A DNA stretch of 64,000 nucleotides from Taiwanofungus camphoratus (taxonomy: Eukaryota; Basidiomycota; Agaricomycetes; Polyporales; Taiwanofungaceae), in assembly GCA_003999685.1 (NCBI GenBank), contig CP021233.1, positions 186,001-250,000 of the forward strand. The letters are read 5' to 3'. Within the stretch, counting starts at the first letter, position 1. Every line of letters starts with the position of its first letter. Shown piece after piece: positions 47,201 through 61,483 of this stretch. Under the pieces are notes generated by a model. The model saw only the letters and a program-made list of their open reading frames with translations, made no database searches and was not told the origin of the DNA. The translations under genes and the position numbers were made by a program.

Positions 47201-49241
47201 GCGCGCGCATCAGAATTTTTGAGAAAAAGTTTACTAGTCAAAAAGCCATTCAAGCTTTGGAAAAGGAAGACCACTGATAGAGCAGCATGGTCTGAGGCAA
47301 TTCGCCGTAGCGATACTTATAGCCGACAAGTACAGCGGGACCGATTCTCCAACAGCCTTGGGGCCGACCACGTAAAGCTGAAGCATGACCAAGAACAAAG
47401 CAAGAGACGGCGAGTGTCTTCTTCCGCATCTACGGAAGTTGCTTGGTCTCGACGTACCAAACGACGCGTATCCGCCCCTTATGTGCAACCGCTGACAGAT
47501 GAAGAACTGGCGCGGCGCTTGAAAGAGGTGCAGCATTTTCCCCTACTGTTTGACGACCTCCCTGGGCGTAATGATTCCATGTCATTGACATTGATCCCGC
47601 TTGTCAGAACCATGAAGAGCATGAGCGCCGGTGGGCACTGGGTTCATTTCTCGGCGCTATTCGTTCGCGGGTAAAGACGATCAGCCCCAGTGGAGAGCCA
47701 CCTCTTGCATGGCATGTGTGGCTCTCGATGAACCCTGAAAACGATGGGACGGCGATCTGGCTGCAACACAAGTTCGATGTACCTGCGTCAGGCAATTGGA
47801 TATCTGAGAATGTGTTCTCTATACCAGTGGTCTCGGAGGTACAAGGACCGCCTTTACAAGGGTCGCCTGGGTTTATCATCTTTGAACGAACGCCACTGGA
47901 GGGTATCGGCGATGACATTGAGAGGTATGTTTAGAGTATTGGATGGTTCCTCCCGTGAGCTAAATTATCGCCATATGGAGTAGAAAATACCGCATTCTCG
48001 ATGACTGCGCCCGTCTTCGTGATGTTGTTCAGCGTTTTCCCTCAAAGGAAGAGCTCCGCTTCCTACCTTCTCTATTGGTCATAAATTGGGTCGAAGAAGT
48101 GCCGTCAGAGAAAGAAGACGCTTATGAGTTTGCAAATATGGTAAGGATTCCAGATTATTCCTTCACATTATAGACATTGATGGAGTTGCGCTAGACAACG
48201 AAGCTGGTATCAGAAGGACTGGTCAAGACCATATCCAATTTTGCAATCTCTTCGACTGCCACCGACTTGGACAGAAAATTCCAAGATTTGCTTGCCACCA
48301 TAAACTTTGATATTGATGATAAACTTCTGGTGTCTATGACATGGAAAGGTGTTTTATCAGTCATAATATGAGGTTTACTTGACACTTATTGTGCTTTTCA
48401 GGTTTGGTCGAACTCTTCGTTTCGCCTTTCAAAACGATAGTGTCAGATTGGTTGGACGGCTGTTGGCACACTGAGACCCGTAAGTATATCCGTGTATTAC
48501 CTAAACATGTTCTTAATGTGCATCCGCAGTTGACTGGTTTCGGTACGGACATGTCCTACAAGCCATCAAGGAGCTCCAGAGCCAGATCGTCCGTTGCATT
48601 CTTACTCTACTCGGAGATCCATGCGATGTTGTGGTTCATACTCCCGTCGACCTTGAGGCTCCCCCACACCTAGGCCAGGGTAAGTGATTTACAACGTCAT
48701 CGAAAATGGAGCTTGATGAAACTCGTAGGCTACATGCTGGGCCCTTTCCTTGATGCTCTCGCGAACTTTTCGGTTGCTACTGTAGAGCGAGTCGTGGGAG
48801 ATCGACTGTCGCCGAATTACGTCCTACCCAAAGCAGACATCAAGGCTGTTGTGAGACAGTTCGAACAAACAATGCAGTCGCGCAATGAGGATCTACGCCG
48901 GTTGTGGATCTCAGACGATTCACAACTATCACCCAAACGTCGAGCGACAGAAGAGGAGCCTGACCCAAGGTTCGACCTTCATAAATCATGTCCCCAAATG
49001 CTGCTGACACATACACCTTGATAGCTTGTGCTCAGGGAAACGCTTTAAATCAAATAGTGCTTCTAGTGCTGTCACCGATACTGCCATTGATATGGACGGT
49101 TCACCAACTGCTGTTCCGGCAAGTACATCCTTGACGACAGGGGACGTCTCGGACACTATGGAGAAGCCTCAAGTCACCGTCGCAATGTTACGCGCCCTTG
49201 CTAGGGATGTATTTAAGACTTACGGTCGAACTCCACAGTAG
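44283..49241 (+). CDS. SAC3: SAC3/GANP-type mRNA export factor with FG repeats (1443 aa)
   Basis: Sac3 is the scaffold of TREX-2, which links transcription and mRNA export at the nuclear pore. Twelve exons (44283-44657, 44708-44884, 44950-45057, 45110-45347, 45408-47527, 47608-47924, 47984-48140, 48195-48348, 48402-48479, 48530-48679, 48729-48969, 49025-49241) join in phase to 1443 residues. The N-terminus is basic, then acidic with a poly-Glu run. The SAC3 domain follows with [55 protein letters not shown] and [20 protein letters not shown]. Residues about 485-700 form an FG-repeat segment (VFGG, AFGN, VFGT, VFGS twice, PFGT, VFGP). A basic coiled region with KRRRVSS and a long C-terminal domain with [18 protein letters not shown] follow. 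The assignment is firm. Nup-like FG repeats occur in animal GANP at the N-terminus, whereas here they follow the SAC3 domain. Confidence 0.93.
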
Positions 49242-49555
49242 CTTAGACTTGTCATCGATGCACCATCAGCAGATTATTTCATACTTTGTGCTTGCTTTCC
49301 TAGTGCTCTATGCTTTCTGTACCTTTATTGCATTCATTACACAATTATTAGCTGCGCAGTTTGTATCGGGCTTCATCAATGCATAAGTTACACGATTGGT
49401 CGATTACCTACTTATCTACTAATCCATGTTCACCGGTCCCGTGCCTGCGAACAAGTAAATCGTGCCGTGGTCCGTAGCCGGTCAGACTCACCAGCGCCTG
49501 CGAAAAGGGGCGTCTGCACAATCTGGAACGTTCACTTCGACCACAACCGCCACTC
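49242..49555. other. Short spacer between SAC3 and the FHA gene
   Basis: About 310 nt holding the SAC3 3' UTR and the FHA gene promoter. Nothing else seen. Confidence 0.5.
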
Positions 49556-51853
49556 ATGGATTCCGCCAGCGTTACTCGTTTTGCGGGGAATATATCTGGT
49601 AAACATTACACAGCATCAGCCTACGTTGAGCTGACTGTATCGGATGGGTAGGAATCACCTTGCACGTCGACGGCAGGGATGGACATCCATCTCAGTTACT
49701 GACATATTATAAATCGGTTACTCGAGTTATCAGCATTGGACGCAAGTCATCCCAGGCTGCTGATGGACCGCACGAAGATCCGTATGAATACGGTCGTGCA
49801 TTGTTTCGATGTCCTGTGGTGAGCCGTAAGCACGCAAAAATCACCTTCACAGAGTTCGGAAATGTAAGTTGTTCTCCTCGTCCAACCCGTCCTCTGTTCT
49901 CACGGCCAAAAACTAGGCGTACATCATCGATTTGCACTCTCATCATGGTACTCACATCCTGAGGCCAGGTGACTCGATGTCGAGAATGATCAAATCGGAA
50001 GTGCCCACAGTGCTCGCAGACGGAGATATGGTCACCTTCGGCAAGACGGTGGGCAGGGACGAGCATCTTGTCCGCCCCGTGACCGTTCACGTTAAGCTTT
50101 TGTTTGGATCTGATCCTGCACCGACGCCTTCCCCGTCCTTGCACTCCATCGCTCCTCTGGAATCGTCTGAAAGGGCCGCAACCAAGGCGGGCTCAGGACG
50201 CTATGGTGTCACTCTGTTTTCAGACTCCTCGCTTTCGACGTCCGATGAAGATTCTGATTCCGACATGGAATCCCCCCCTTCACTTCCTGCGACTTTGCCC
50301 GCGATCCGACGGGCTAGTATGGCTGTTGCATCTGCCGGATCAAGCAGCCGGCTACATTTCTTAAGGCAATTTCTGCCGCCCCTACATCCTTTGTATGCGG
50401 ACCTCTCAGTGCAGGTCGAGGGTACTGACGAAGAGGACGATTCGGAAGTTTCCTCGCAATCCTCGGAGTCGACATCTATATCCTCTGTGCATGAGTACAG
50501 CGCCGACGAACCCAGTGTTGTGGGGGCCTGGCCTGGATCTCCTAGCGGCTCAGTGTCACCATTATCCGGGGTACCTCTATCGCCTCATCTGCCCCCCACA
50601 GGGCTTAGTAGCGAAATCTACACCTTCCACGATAAACTTGTGAATCAGATGAGCCAGAACGAAGAGGTCCCCAAGCTTTCAGATGAGTTAGGCCAGCATG
50701 ATGAATCATCCGCGGAAAGCAACGCGGTTCCTCTTCAGACGTTGCCGCCGCCACCCCCGGTGCTTCAGGAGGAGTCTCAGCGGGCTCCTACTGATATGAG
50801 GGAAGATGATGATGTTGTCATCATCACTCGGGGATCCAGCGTCGTCTGCTCGTTCACTGACGGACGCACTTCCGAACCAGAACAACCTCATGTCGTGCCT
50901 TATCAAGGACTCTCGACCAGCTATGAAACGGAATCTCCTCACGTTCCGACTTATCATGAGCCATACAGCGAGTCCCCAATTAGTGTCGCAGAGGAAGTGA
51001 GACAAGCCGAGGTGCTATCAACCATCGAGGGTCGGATCAATAGCGTGTCTGTCAGTATGCCCGTACACTTTCCAGCCGCTTCCATATTTCCATATACAAC
51101 GACCGTGCAATGCTAACATCTACCTAGAATGAGATCACGATGCTGCGGATCCTGAGGCGCCAGGACGAGCTGCGCTTCGATGACCATATACAGGAGACGA
51201 AGCATCGCCTGGTGGACCTCGATCAACGCATGCTCGACATGACCTGCCGTCTGTCGTCGAGCTCTGCAGTGAATGATGTTGATTTGTCAATCGCGCGCTC
51301 GCGCTTGGACGACTTGCAGACGCACATAGCTCAATTGCAAACCCAAAGTCTTTTGTCTACGCCTGCAGATGACCGCGTCGTGGTGAATGAAGATGTCTCG
51401 GGTGATGTGCAATCAGCCAAGGCTATGCTGGAAGGTCTGTGTCCCTTTCGTTACCTGTGTACAATGTTGTGAATGTGCATGGTAGAGCTGAGGCTTTTCC
51501 GTGAGAACGCCGAGCAGCAGATAGCGAAGGAGCTCGAAGGCATCAGGGCGGCTCGCCTCGAGGCCGAAGCTGCTTCTGCGCAGGCTCTTGCAAGCGTTGA
51601 GGCAGTGCGTTATCTGTTTCCTCGCTCTTATGAGATCGGACATCCTCACACCGCACAGACATCACAGCCGCCGAAACGCAAGCGGCCTGACTACGAGGAT
51701 GACAATACACCTGCAGACAGTACTTCTAGTGACATTGTCGTCAATCCTCCAAAGCGCAGAAGAACCATGACAGCAGCGACAAAGATCGTACAGACGGCGA
51801 CTATTGCTACGATCGGCGCCATGGCTGCCTGGACCGCGCTTGCTTTCAGTTGA
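49556..51853 (+). CDS. FHA-domain protein with coiled coil and C-terminal membrane anchor (685 aa)
   Basis: Five exons (49556-49598, 49652-49863, 49917-51044, 51128-51434, 51486-51853) join in phase to 685 residues. Residues about 15-160 form a forkhead-associated phosphothreonine-binding domain, with ISIGRKSS, then CPVVSRKHAKITF, IDLHSHHGTHI and LADGDMVTFG. All FHA signature residues (Gly-Arg, Ser-Arg-Lys-His, Gly-Thr) are present. A long acidic, Ser/Pro-rich linker follows. A predicted coiled coil runs through about residues 470-590, with LRILRRQDELRFDDHIQE, LDLDQRML-type heptads and ELRLFRENAEQQIAKELEGI. Basic NLS-like runs PPKRKRPDY and PPKRRR precede a hydrophobic C-terminal stretch IVQTATIATIGAMAAWTALA that ends the protein. 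The FHA, coiled-coil, tail-anchor order recalls SLMAP/PRO45 of the STRIPAK complex. Sequence similarity to them beyond architecture is not shown. Confidence 0.85.
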
Positions 51854-52184
51854 GGCGATGAGTTTCAAGTTTGCTATTTGGTAAAGGACTATCGGACCTA
51901 TACATGGTGTTGTCGCATTGTACAACATTTTTGATCCAGGAGAGTGATGTATGTATGATTGTATGATTGGCGTTACTATGTCTTGGCGGGCTGTACGATT
52001 GATTTTCGATCCGAAGACTCGTGTACTGTGGTGTAATTAGTAGACCACATCTATTGTGGAATGGATTCCAACGTCTTACAAATAACATCTAGTCAATGGC
52101 GCTGCTTGAGGAGCTGTGGTTGACCCCCGATCACTTTGCCTCACTTTCACATCGAAGGCGTAAAATCGACACTCTTACCTTCTA
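51854..52184. other. Spacer between the FHA gene and GPN1
   Basis: About 330 nt of 3' UTR and promoter. No further feature seen. Confidence 0.5.
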
Positions 52185-53762
52185 ATGGATTCAGAAGCGA
52201 GTTCTTCGAGCATACAAGACAAGAAAAAGCCTATAGTCATAATTACCATAGGCATGGCAGGCGCGGGCAAAACTACCTTCGTGCAACGAATCAACTCCTA
52301 TCTTCATTCTCAGGATCCTCCCTCACCTCCATACATTCTCAACTTGGACCCCGCCGTTACAAATGTTCCCTTCGAGGCCAATATTGATATCCGGGATACT
52401 GTCAATTACCATGAAGTGATGAAGCAGTGTGTGGTTATTCCACTGGCTCGCCATCGTAATGTCTAAGTGATGCGTTGTGGTCGTCCTGTCCTTCAAGGTA
52501 CAACCTCGGACCAAACGGAGGAATCTTGACCGCGCTCAATCTCTTCACCACCAAGTTTGACCAGGTCCTAGGTCTCCTGGAGAAGCGGGCAGAGACTGTT
52601 GAGTCAGTGAATAGGCGACTGTTTTCTGATGACCGAGCTTAGGCGTTGCGTTTCCAGCTATGTGATACTTGATACGCCAGGTCAAATTGAAATATTCACT
52701 TGGTCTGCCTCTGGAGCCATCATCACAGATGCGGTGGCTTCCACTTTGCCCACCGTCGTGGCCTATATTATTGACACACCTAGAACCGCAGCGCCGGCCA
52801 CTTTCATGTCAAATATGCTATATGCGTGTAGGTACGTAGATGGCCAATTATCAATGTCATATACACCTGCTACGTTGGGGATATCGTAATATTTTCCCGC
52901 AAATGCGACCCACCTGATTTATAATACGTCCAGCATCCTGTACAAAACGAAGTTACCATTCATTTTGGTTTTCAATAAAACGGACGTTCAACCTCACGAC
53001 TTTGCCGTCGAATGGATGCATGACTTTGAGGCTTTCCAGGAGGCATTAGCGTCTCACAGAGGAACTACGGACGAGGAAGGCGAGCCGACCTATATGAACA
53101 GCCTTATGAACAGCATGAGCCTAGTGCTGGACGAATTTTACAAACATCTGACGGTATGTCCTAAACAGTCATGAGCCGTGTTGCCAGTACTCACTTCGCT
53201 CCTGTTGTCATGGATTATTCGCAATCACAGGCAGTTGGCGTCTCTAGTATGACGGGCGCCGGTATCAAGGAATTTTTCGAAGCTGTCGAAGCGTCTCGCA
53301 CCGAATATGCGACGTGAGTTTCCGTAGCACTTCGTTCGAACGCCTTCCCCGCTGATGCCCTACGCTTAAACCTTGCATTTTTCTGCTGAAACGCTATTCT
53401 CTTAGAGAATACTTGCCTGAACTAGAGCGCGCCCGTGCAGCCCGGGAGAAGTCGCTACAGGCTGCTAAAGAGGATTCAATGAATCGTTTGATGAAGGATC
53501 TTGCTGTTGACCGGACCCAAAATCCCAACGCGGCGCTTCACGACCGGTGGGATCCGCAAGAAGAAGAAGAAGACGAAGACGATACGGAAGTCAACATTGT
53601 AGATCGTAGTGAGCTCTGGCACTCCGTTCTTTTGTTTCATATGTTATGACTGAACGAACATGGTCTGCCGCAGGTGAACAACCCTGGCCCGGACAGTACA
53701 TTGATGTGACAAGAATGCGCCGGCGGGATGATGACGGAGTTTCATGGCCGCGACCCGGCTGA
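52185..53762 (+). CDS. NPA3: GPN-loop GTPase 1 (370 aa)
   Basis: Npa3/GPN1 is a small GTPase needed for assembly and nuclear import of RNA polymerase II. Seven exons (52185-52426, 52498-52602, 52658-52831, 52934-53153, 53231-53313, 53406-53605, 53674-53762) join in phase to 370 residues. The P-loop is [10 protein letters not shown], followed by the [11 protein letters not shown] motif. The GPN signature is in [16 protein letters not shown], then [19 protein letters not shown], and base recognition is by FNKTD. The C-terminal part has [13 protein letters not shown], a charged helix [15 protein letters not shown] and an acidic run before [15 protein letters not shown]. These distinguish GPN1 from GPN2 and GPN3. 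Complete gene, about 900 nt upstream of CDK1. Confidence 0.96.
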
Positions 53763-54665
53763 CCGAAGTCAACTTAAAAGTGATCGGGGCAAGTAAGGCA
53801 CTAGTGTACTTGTTTCGAACTGTACTTCATCAATGGCTAATTCAACGATGCCCGACGCACAATACTTTCGTCCCGTTATTAACACGATATGTTAGATTGT
53901 TTGACTCGTACAGGCGACTGGGTACACGGCGGTCCTTCAACCAAAGTTTTACTACATGGATAACGGCACACTCTTCCCCGGACCGGAGTCTTTACGGGTG
54001 ATATCTCGAACACAAGCATCTCATGCTCAGTTCCCACATCATGTCTTGCGTATCTTTCAGGCTACCATTTCTGCACGATCTGCACTATGGCCGTGTGGAG
54101 TCAGGTTTGTCAGCTACAGCTGTGAACGTTGTATATATGACGCCAGGAGGTCAAATCCTGGGATTGTGGCTGCTAAAATCATACACTAATCTGATGGGGA
54201 TGGGTTCTGGTGATATGAGCACCCTAGCCTGGGCGGCCTCACGGAATTAGGATATTGACTAACAGAAAGTGGCTTACATACATACGAGGAGCTGTCAAAG
54301 CATGAAGAGATATGTCATAGAAAGAGCTCAATGATGATGAGATCTTCTTACATCGGGTACCTCGTTTACAAAGTGGCCTTTGACATACGCTTTGCCTATT
54401 GTTTCATGAGGCCTGCAGAAACGGTTGCCTTCGGCAGGGCATCAATACTTCCCTTTTTAGCATCACGCCAGCCCTTACATAATCATGCATATGTCCTAAT
54501 TACCAGAAGTTGTACACACCCACCAGCGCCCACTTGTCTTCCGACCATCTTTAAGCCACATTCAAATCAGAACTTTCCTCGTTGCTCTGGTTGCGCAGTT
54601 GTCTGCTCCGCCACTGGCCTTGTTGGAAACATCTAGTATCTCATTCTCCGCTTCACTCAACCTTC
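53763..54665. other. Spacer and presumed CDK1 promoter
   Basis: About 900 nt between GPN1 and CDK1. Several short overlapping open frames (for example 53744-54001, 54331-54636) have no family motif. No ACGCGT element was seen in this stretch; the clear ones lie inside the CDK1 intron. Confidence 0.45.
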
Positions 54666-56568
<1,903 letters not shown>

Positions 56569-57186
56569 CAACTGTATCGAACATGTCTCCTTTATTGTCC
56601 GTCATTTTTTGTCTTCGCCGTCATCTTCCGTCATCCTTCGGTTTTCTCGCATCATCGTCCCTTTCATTTCGTTACGCAATGATATCAGTACGTCTCATAC
56701 TTTAAAGGCGCATATTGTGATTCGATTTCCTCCTCGCATGCAATCATATATCTTGGCTCAAATCATTTACCGAGCTCGGTAATAGTTTCGATGTGTTGCA
56801 CGTTCCAATACCAGTTGTTGATGTGGATTTGTAGGTGTCTGCGTGTACGAGTTAATGTACTTGCATGATTATTCATTACGAAATGGATGTAGTGTAAGTG
56901 CTTAGAAAACGACATTACATGGGTCCACAGCGCGTAGTTATACCGCGTTACGTTCTCGTCCACTTGGCCACCTGTGTGTAATTCGAGTGGTGACTGCACA
57001 AAGTATACGAATGTTCATTGCTCAAGAATCGTACTACAACTTCAATTTTACTACGACATTGCTTTTGACTGGCGAGGCAAAGCATTCCACATAACAAATC
57101 CACAGTTCCCAGCCGGACGAACCAATGGATGTCCAAAACGGATGTTGGAAAGGGGATGTACAAGTCCAAAAATGTGGACAGTAGTA
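56569..57186. other. Convergent 3' region of CDK1 and the glyoxal oxidase gene
   Basis: About 620 nt of 3' UTRs and spacer. T-rich after the CDK1 stop. No gene supported. Confidence 0.5.
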
Positions 57187-60100
57187 TTACAAAGGTCCCA
57201 CGCCAGGCCGAGTGAAGTCGGGGAAATTAGGCCAATTACCCAGTTCACCTGGGTCGCCTCCGACCCGGATCCAGTTAGAGTAGGATGGCGTAGGACCATC
57301 GAGGATGAATAGCTGATGCCAGCCAGGAGGTGAAACATATGCATTTGGCGGCGCTGTGACAGTGCAGGTGTTTCCATTGCAAGAGAAGTCAGGAAATAGC
57401 GTCCTAGAGCCCATGTTGTTGCCGTGTGTGCTAGACGTGGCTGCAAATATCGAGCCAGCTCAGACTCCTGATGTGGCATAAATGATCGAAACGTACCGGC
57501 TATCATCGATACTCTCATTGTGTCGGTCGTGCCCTCGTACAGGGTTACAGAAATTGTGTATGTACCACCATAGTCCCAATCGTTTTCCTCGACAGTGAAG
57601 TTGGGCTGTCTCCTCCCCTGAGTGAGGTAAGGCGGATAATATACTTCAATTCTCATTTCTTCCGGTAGACCGGGTGTTTGAGGATCGCTCCCGGAGATGA
57701 GTACCCGTCCGTCGGGCAGTAGCTACGGACGTCTCAAATGGTCAATACAAGCACAGACAGAAACCAGGGATGTGACATACAGTCGATTCTGAATGGTACA
57801 TACGTGCGACGATGGTCGTGTTCAGGATCGAGATGCGCTGGTGGAGAGGTTGAGAGGGATCATAAAGCAATGCAGAGAAATTTGGATCTTCTCCGAGTCC
57901 AAAGCCAGCAACCCCTGCTTGAGCGCCATTAACTATAAGGAAGGTCCCGTCCGGCAGCGCTATGTAAATAAAAGTAAGAATGGAGTTGGAACACTACCAT
58001 TTGTACAACAACGCACGAGACTAGATTGAAATGACCATATAAAGTTAATCATTGAATGAAGACCGATATGCACTCAATCAACTTACTATACAGGTCATAA
58101 CTCGCTTAGAGGGCTAAGAGGCAAGTTAGATTAGCATTGGCAAGAAATCTGGGGATCCCGTAGGCATTACCATTCTCTCAATTGTCCATTCAGGGCTTTC
58201 TGCTTCAGGCACAATACTGACACAATTATCCAACGCAACCCCGAAGTTCGAGCCACCACAAATGAGAACGGTGACTGGATCAGTGTAGGGGGCGTATTGG
58301 GGGAAAAGGACGGCAGTCGCCTCCATTGGGTATGTTCTTCCAGCCAAGAAGCTAGTGACAGATCCGGGTATATTGGGCAAAACTTGCACTGTATCAAATG
58401 TTACTGGATCTAGAATGCGAGCTTCATTGTAATAGCCTGCGAGGAGAATGCTTGAATCATGAGAATTCTGCACCGAGCTCAACTTACCTATGAAGATCCG
58501 CCCGCTCGGTAACATATGGAGGAAGGGATAGAGATTGTTCGGATCCGTGCGGTTTAGATAATCAAGGAATAGGTACGTCGGGCCCCCTTCCGGTGTCGGG
58601 AGAACTTCAAGTGTTGGTTCAGGCGCACCATTGCTGCCAACCTCTCCGCCGACAACCAAAATACTCCCATTCGACATAAGCAGTGCAGAAGGGTACCAGC
58701 GCCCTCGCTGAAAACCAGGATCCGTGATATGAGTTGCAGACTATCAGCACGAACGTGGACACTCACTTGGAGACTGAGTTCCTCGTAGTTTTCTTCCCAG
58801 TCATTTGTACCGTTGACGCCGGGGCTTCCATCAGGAGTATAGAGTCTGACACCATATGTACTTTGAAGACTCCATCCGCCTACATTGAGCTGCCTAGCAC
58901 CCCTATCTGGCAGAACAATGGAGCCAGAGCAGAAGACATCACTCTTGACATGCATCGTGCGCCAAGCCAAGTCGAAATTATCGGTGAGACTGAGGTCGAG
59001 TTCATAGGCACCTGTAGAATTGTCAAATTCACTAGTGCCATATTTCTCTAGAAACGCGACTTTGTTATTAATGCCGACTGTAGCCAAAAGAGGCACGACG
59101 ACTCCTCCAATCAGGAACTAATTCAAATAGTCAGTATTACTAGATATCAACCACAAGAACTGCAACTTCCAAAGTGGGAGCAAAACTAGGGCATGTTATT
59201 GATGCATACCTCGTAGTATCCAGTGTTCTCTGGGGTATGCCATACGTCTAGTGATCCATTCCAGTAGTAAAGCTACAATTACCCTCAGCTATAATCTGAC
59301 AGTGACATTCTGATGCCAAATACAGACCTGCAATCTTTCAGGTCCACCGCAAAGATGAATTGGGTCTCCTGAGCATGGCATAGAACAGTCTGTCGCATTG
59401 GCAAATCCAGGACTATATTCTTCGACGTCTTCGATGTCACCACACCCTGTACAGGATGTTAACGGACAGAGGAATGCACCTCAAATACGTGGTACTGACA
59501 GCATTCGTCACCATATTCTAGCCCAGAGGCCAGGTACCCGAACAATGCGCACTGGTTGAGACATGCGTCCACTGTGTTGTTGTTTGTCCATATGTTCTCA
59601 TATGGGAACGTTCGATTGGCACCTGGTTCTCTGCAATGCTACGTGTGAACTCTGTACCATGTCAGGAGACTAGTCAAACATACTTGAGACATCCCTGGTA
59701 CTGCCATTGCCCAGGAAGACTGGTATTCTGCGGGACGGGAACGGGATAGGCAGTGACATTCCCAGTAGCCGTGTATACCTTTGGATCGTACTTGAGTCAT
59801 GCTAGCTAGATACCGTCGCATTTGGACATACCGAAAGCCTGTTTGGACCTCCGCACGCCTCCCTATAAAAACATTAAGAAATTTGTGTATAATATATATA
59901 GGTCAATAACGAACGTAGCGTTTGCTCCACATCCCATGTTACAGTCACTCTCAGCAGCCTGAACAGCCCCGTTCACGAGTGTATCTGTGCAGACTAAACA
60001 TGAAAACGGTTCAGCTTTCAGAAACGGTGCATACAAGCATAGGGAGCATTTACAGCATTGTACGCTGTACTCCAATCCAGCTAGCGTATAATTTTCGGCA

Positions 60101-61483
60101 GTGCAATTGGCAATACAGGATTCCACTGTGAGATTCTGGTTATCTGGTAGCTCATTGGACATTACACGACCATAGGCATTATCCCTGATGATACCGCACG
60201 AATGAAGTTGATTGCGAAAGCTGAAAAAAACTTGGACTGACACGTAACAGCCAGCATATTCCCAGGGGCTTGGGAGTCCCGAAGTCACTGGATATACAGG
60301 AGTGGAGCTGCCTCCGCCTCCTCCTCCTCCGCCGCCGCCAGGATTGGTGGGTCCATTAGGGAGAGTACCAGTATAGTTGTAGACCTTTCCATAAGTAATT
60401 TTCCGTCCGTCAAGGAAGTGATCAATTTGAAGAGACGGCGCTCACATCAAGGGCATTGGGCCCGCCACAGAACTCGGAACTGTTTCCAGCACACGGCATG
60501 GTGCAATCAGAGAGGGGAATGGGCACCCCGCCATTGTCAAACTCAAGCCCGCAGACTATAGCAACCTTCAGAAACCGGTAGGTCAGTGTCTGAGCCATGC
60601 TCACAACATTGATCGGCGTATTCCAGCCCTGCCAAGGGATATCCGTCATTGTAACAAGCTTCTGTGCATGTCTCGACGCTGACGCTCTGCACAGCCGGAG
60701 AGACCGCAAGCGTACGAGCGTTGACCGAATCGCTGAGGACAGAAGATCAGAAGGTTCCACAGCCCTTGGAAGGAGCATCTCACTTATAACAGCCGAGCGA
60801 GACCCACAGCCCAACGCTGGGAACGGTAATCGGGGGTGGAGGCGGCTGTTCGCCACTCCAGTACAGGTTCATACGATCTATCCAAGAGAAACGTCAGCAA
60901 TTTGCGTATGCTAGAACTAGTCCGACGACCTCCGGCTCCACATGTCTCGTTTGCATTTCCGGTGCAGGCGGAATTGCAATCCGTTGCAGTAGTATTAGAG
61001 CCTCCGTTCTCGATGTTGTTGCCGCAATCTACAGTCAACATGCAGACATTTAGACAGGTGTCGCCTGGGCAGAACTGGAGGCTTACAGCATTCTTGCGCG
61101 TATTCCACACCAGCGTAAACATATGACCCTGAGTCACAGTAGCTGATACACGACTCGACGGTCATGTTGTCCGTACTGGTATAGGATGACCCAGTAAGCG
61201 TCCGAGCCGCTGTATTATCGCTGTATCGCACAAGTCAGCCACCGGATGCTTTGGAATGCCCGGTAACGAACGTGTAACATCCTTCATATGTCCAATTGCC
61301 TGGCAGGGTAGGAGACGTGGTCGCTTGTCGACGATGGTGGGCGCCAATACGGACATGAGACGCTCCAACCTGTGGGCATGCAAGGCAGTCATTAGCGACA
61401 CAGAGGTAGTACTTGCACATAGTACCACGCACGACAGGAAGTGAGATTACAAGAGCCACAAAGGAGGGAATGAAGATAATCAT
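57187..61483 (-). CDS. Secreted glyoxal oxidase-type copper radical oxidase with four WSC modules
   Basis: Copper radical oxidases (AA5_1) oxidise aldehydes to acids and supply hydrogen peroxide to peroxidases outside the cell. WSC modules bind glycans. The start [17 protein letters not shown] is a signal peptide. Four WSC modules follow, each with a YxGC entry, a VESC-like block, GLEY/GVEY...CC and a CG..C..C..C end: about 60890-61310, 60440-60790, 59850-60290 and 59330-59700. A poly-Gly linker precedes the third. The oxidase part, about 57187-59300, contains FCSGSI (Cys of the Cys-Tyr cofactor), [26 protein letters not shown] (partner Tyr), [20 protein letters not shown] (axial Tyr and a copper His) and [12 protein letters not shown] (second copper His). 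All active-site residues are in place. The gene has many short introns; not every exon edge was fixed. An earlier in-frame ATG at 61543 would spoil the signal peptide. Confidence 0.9.
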
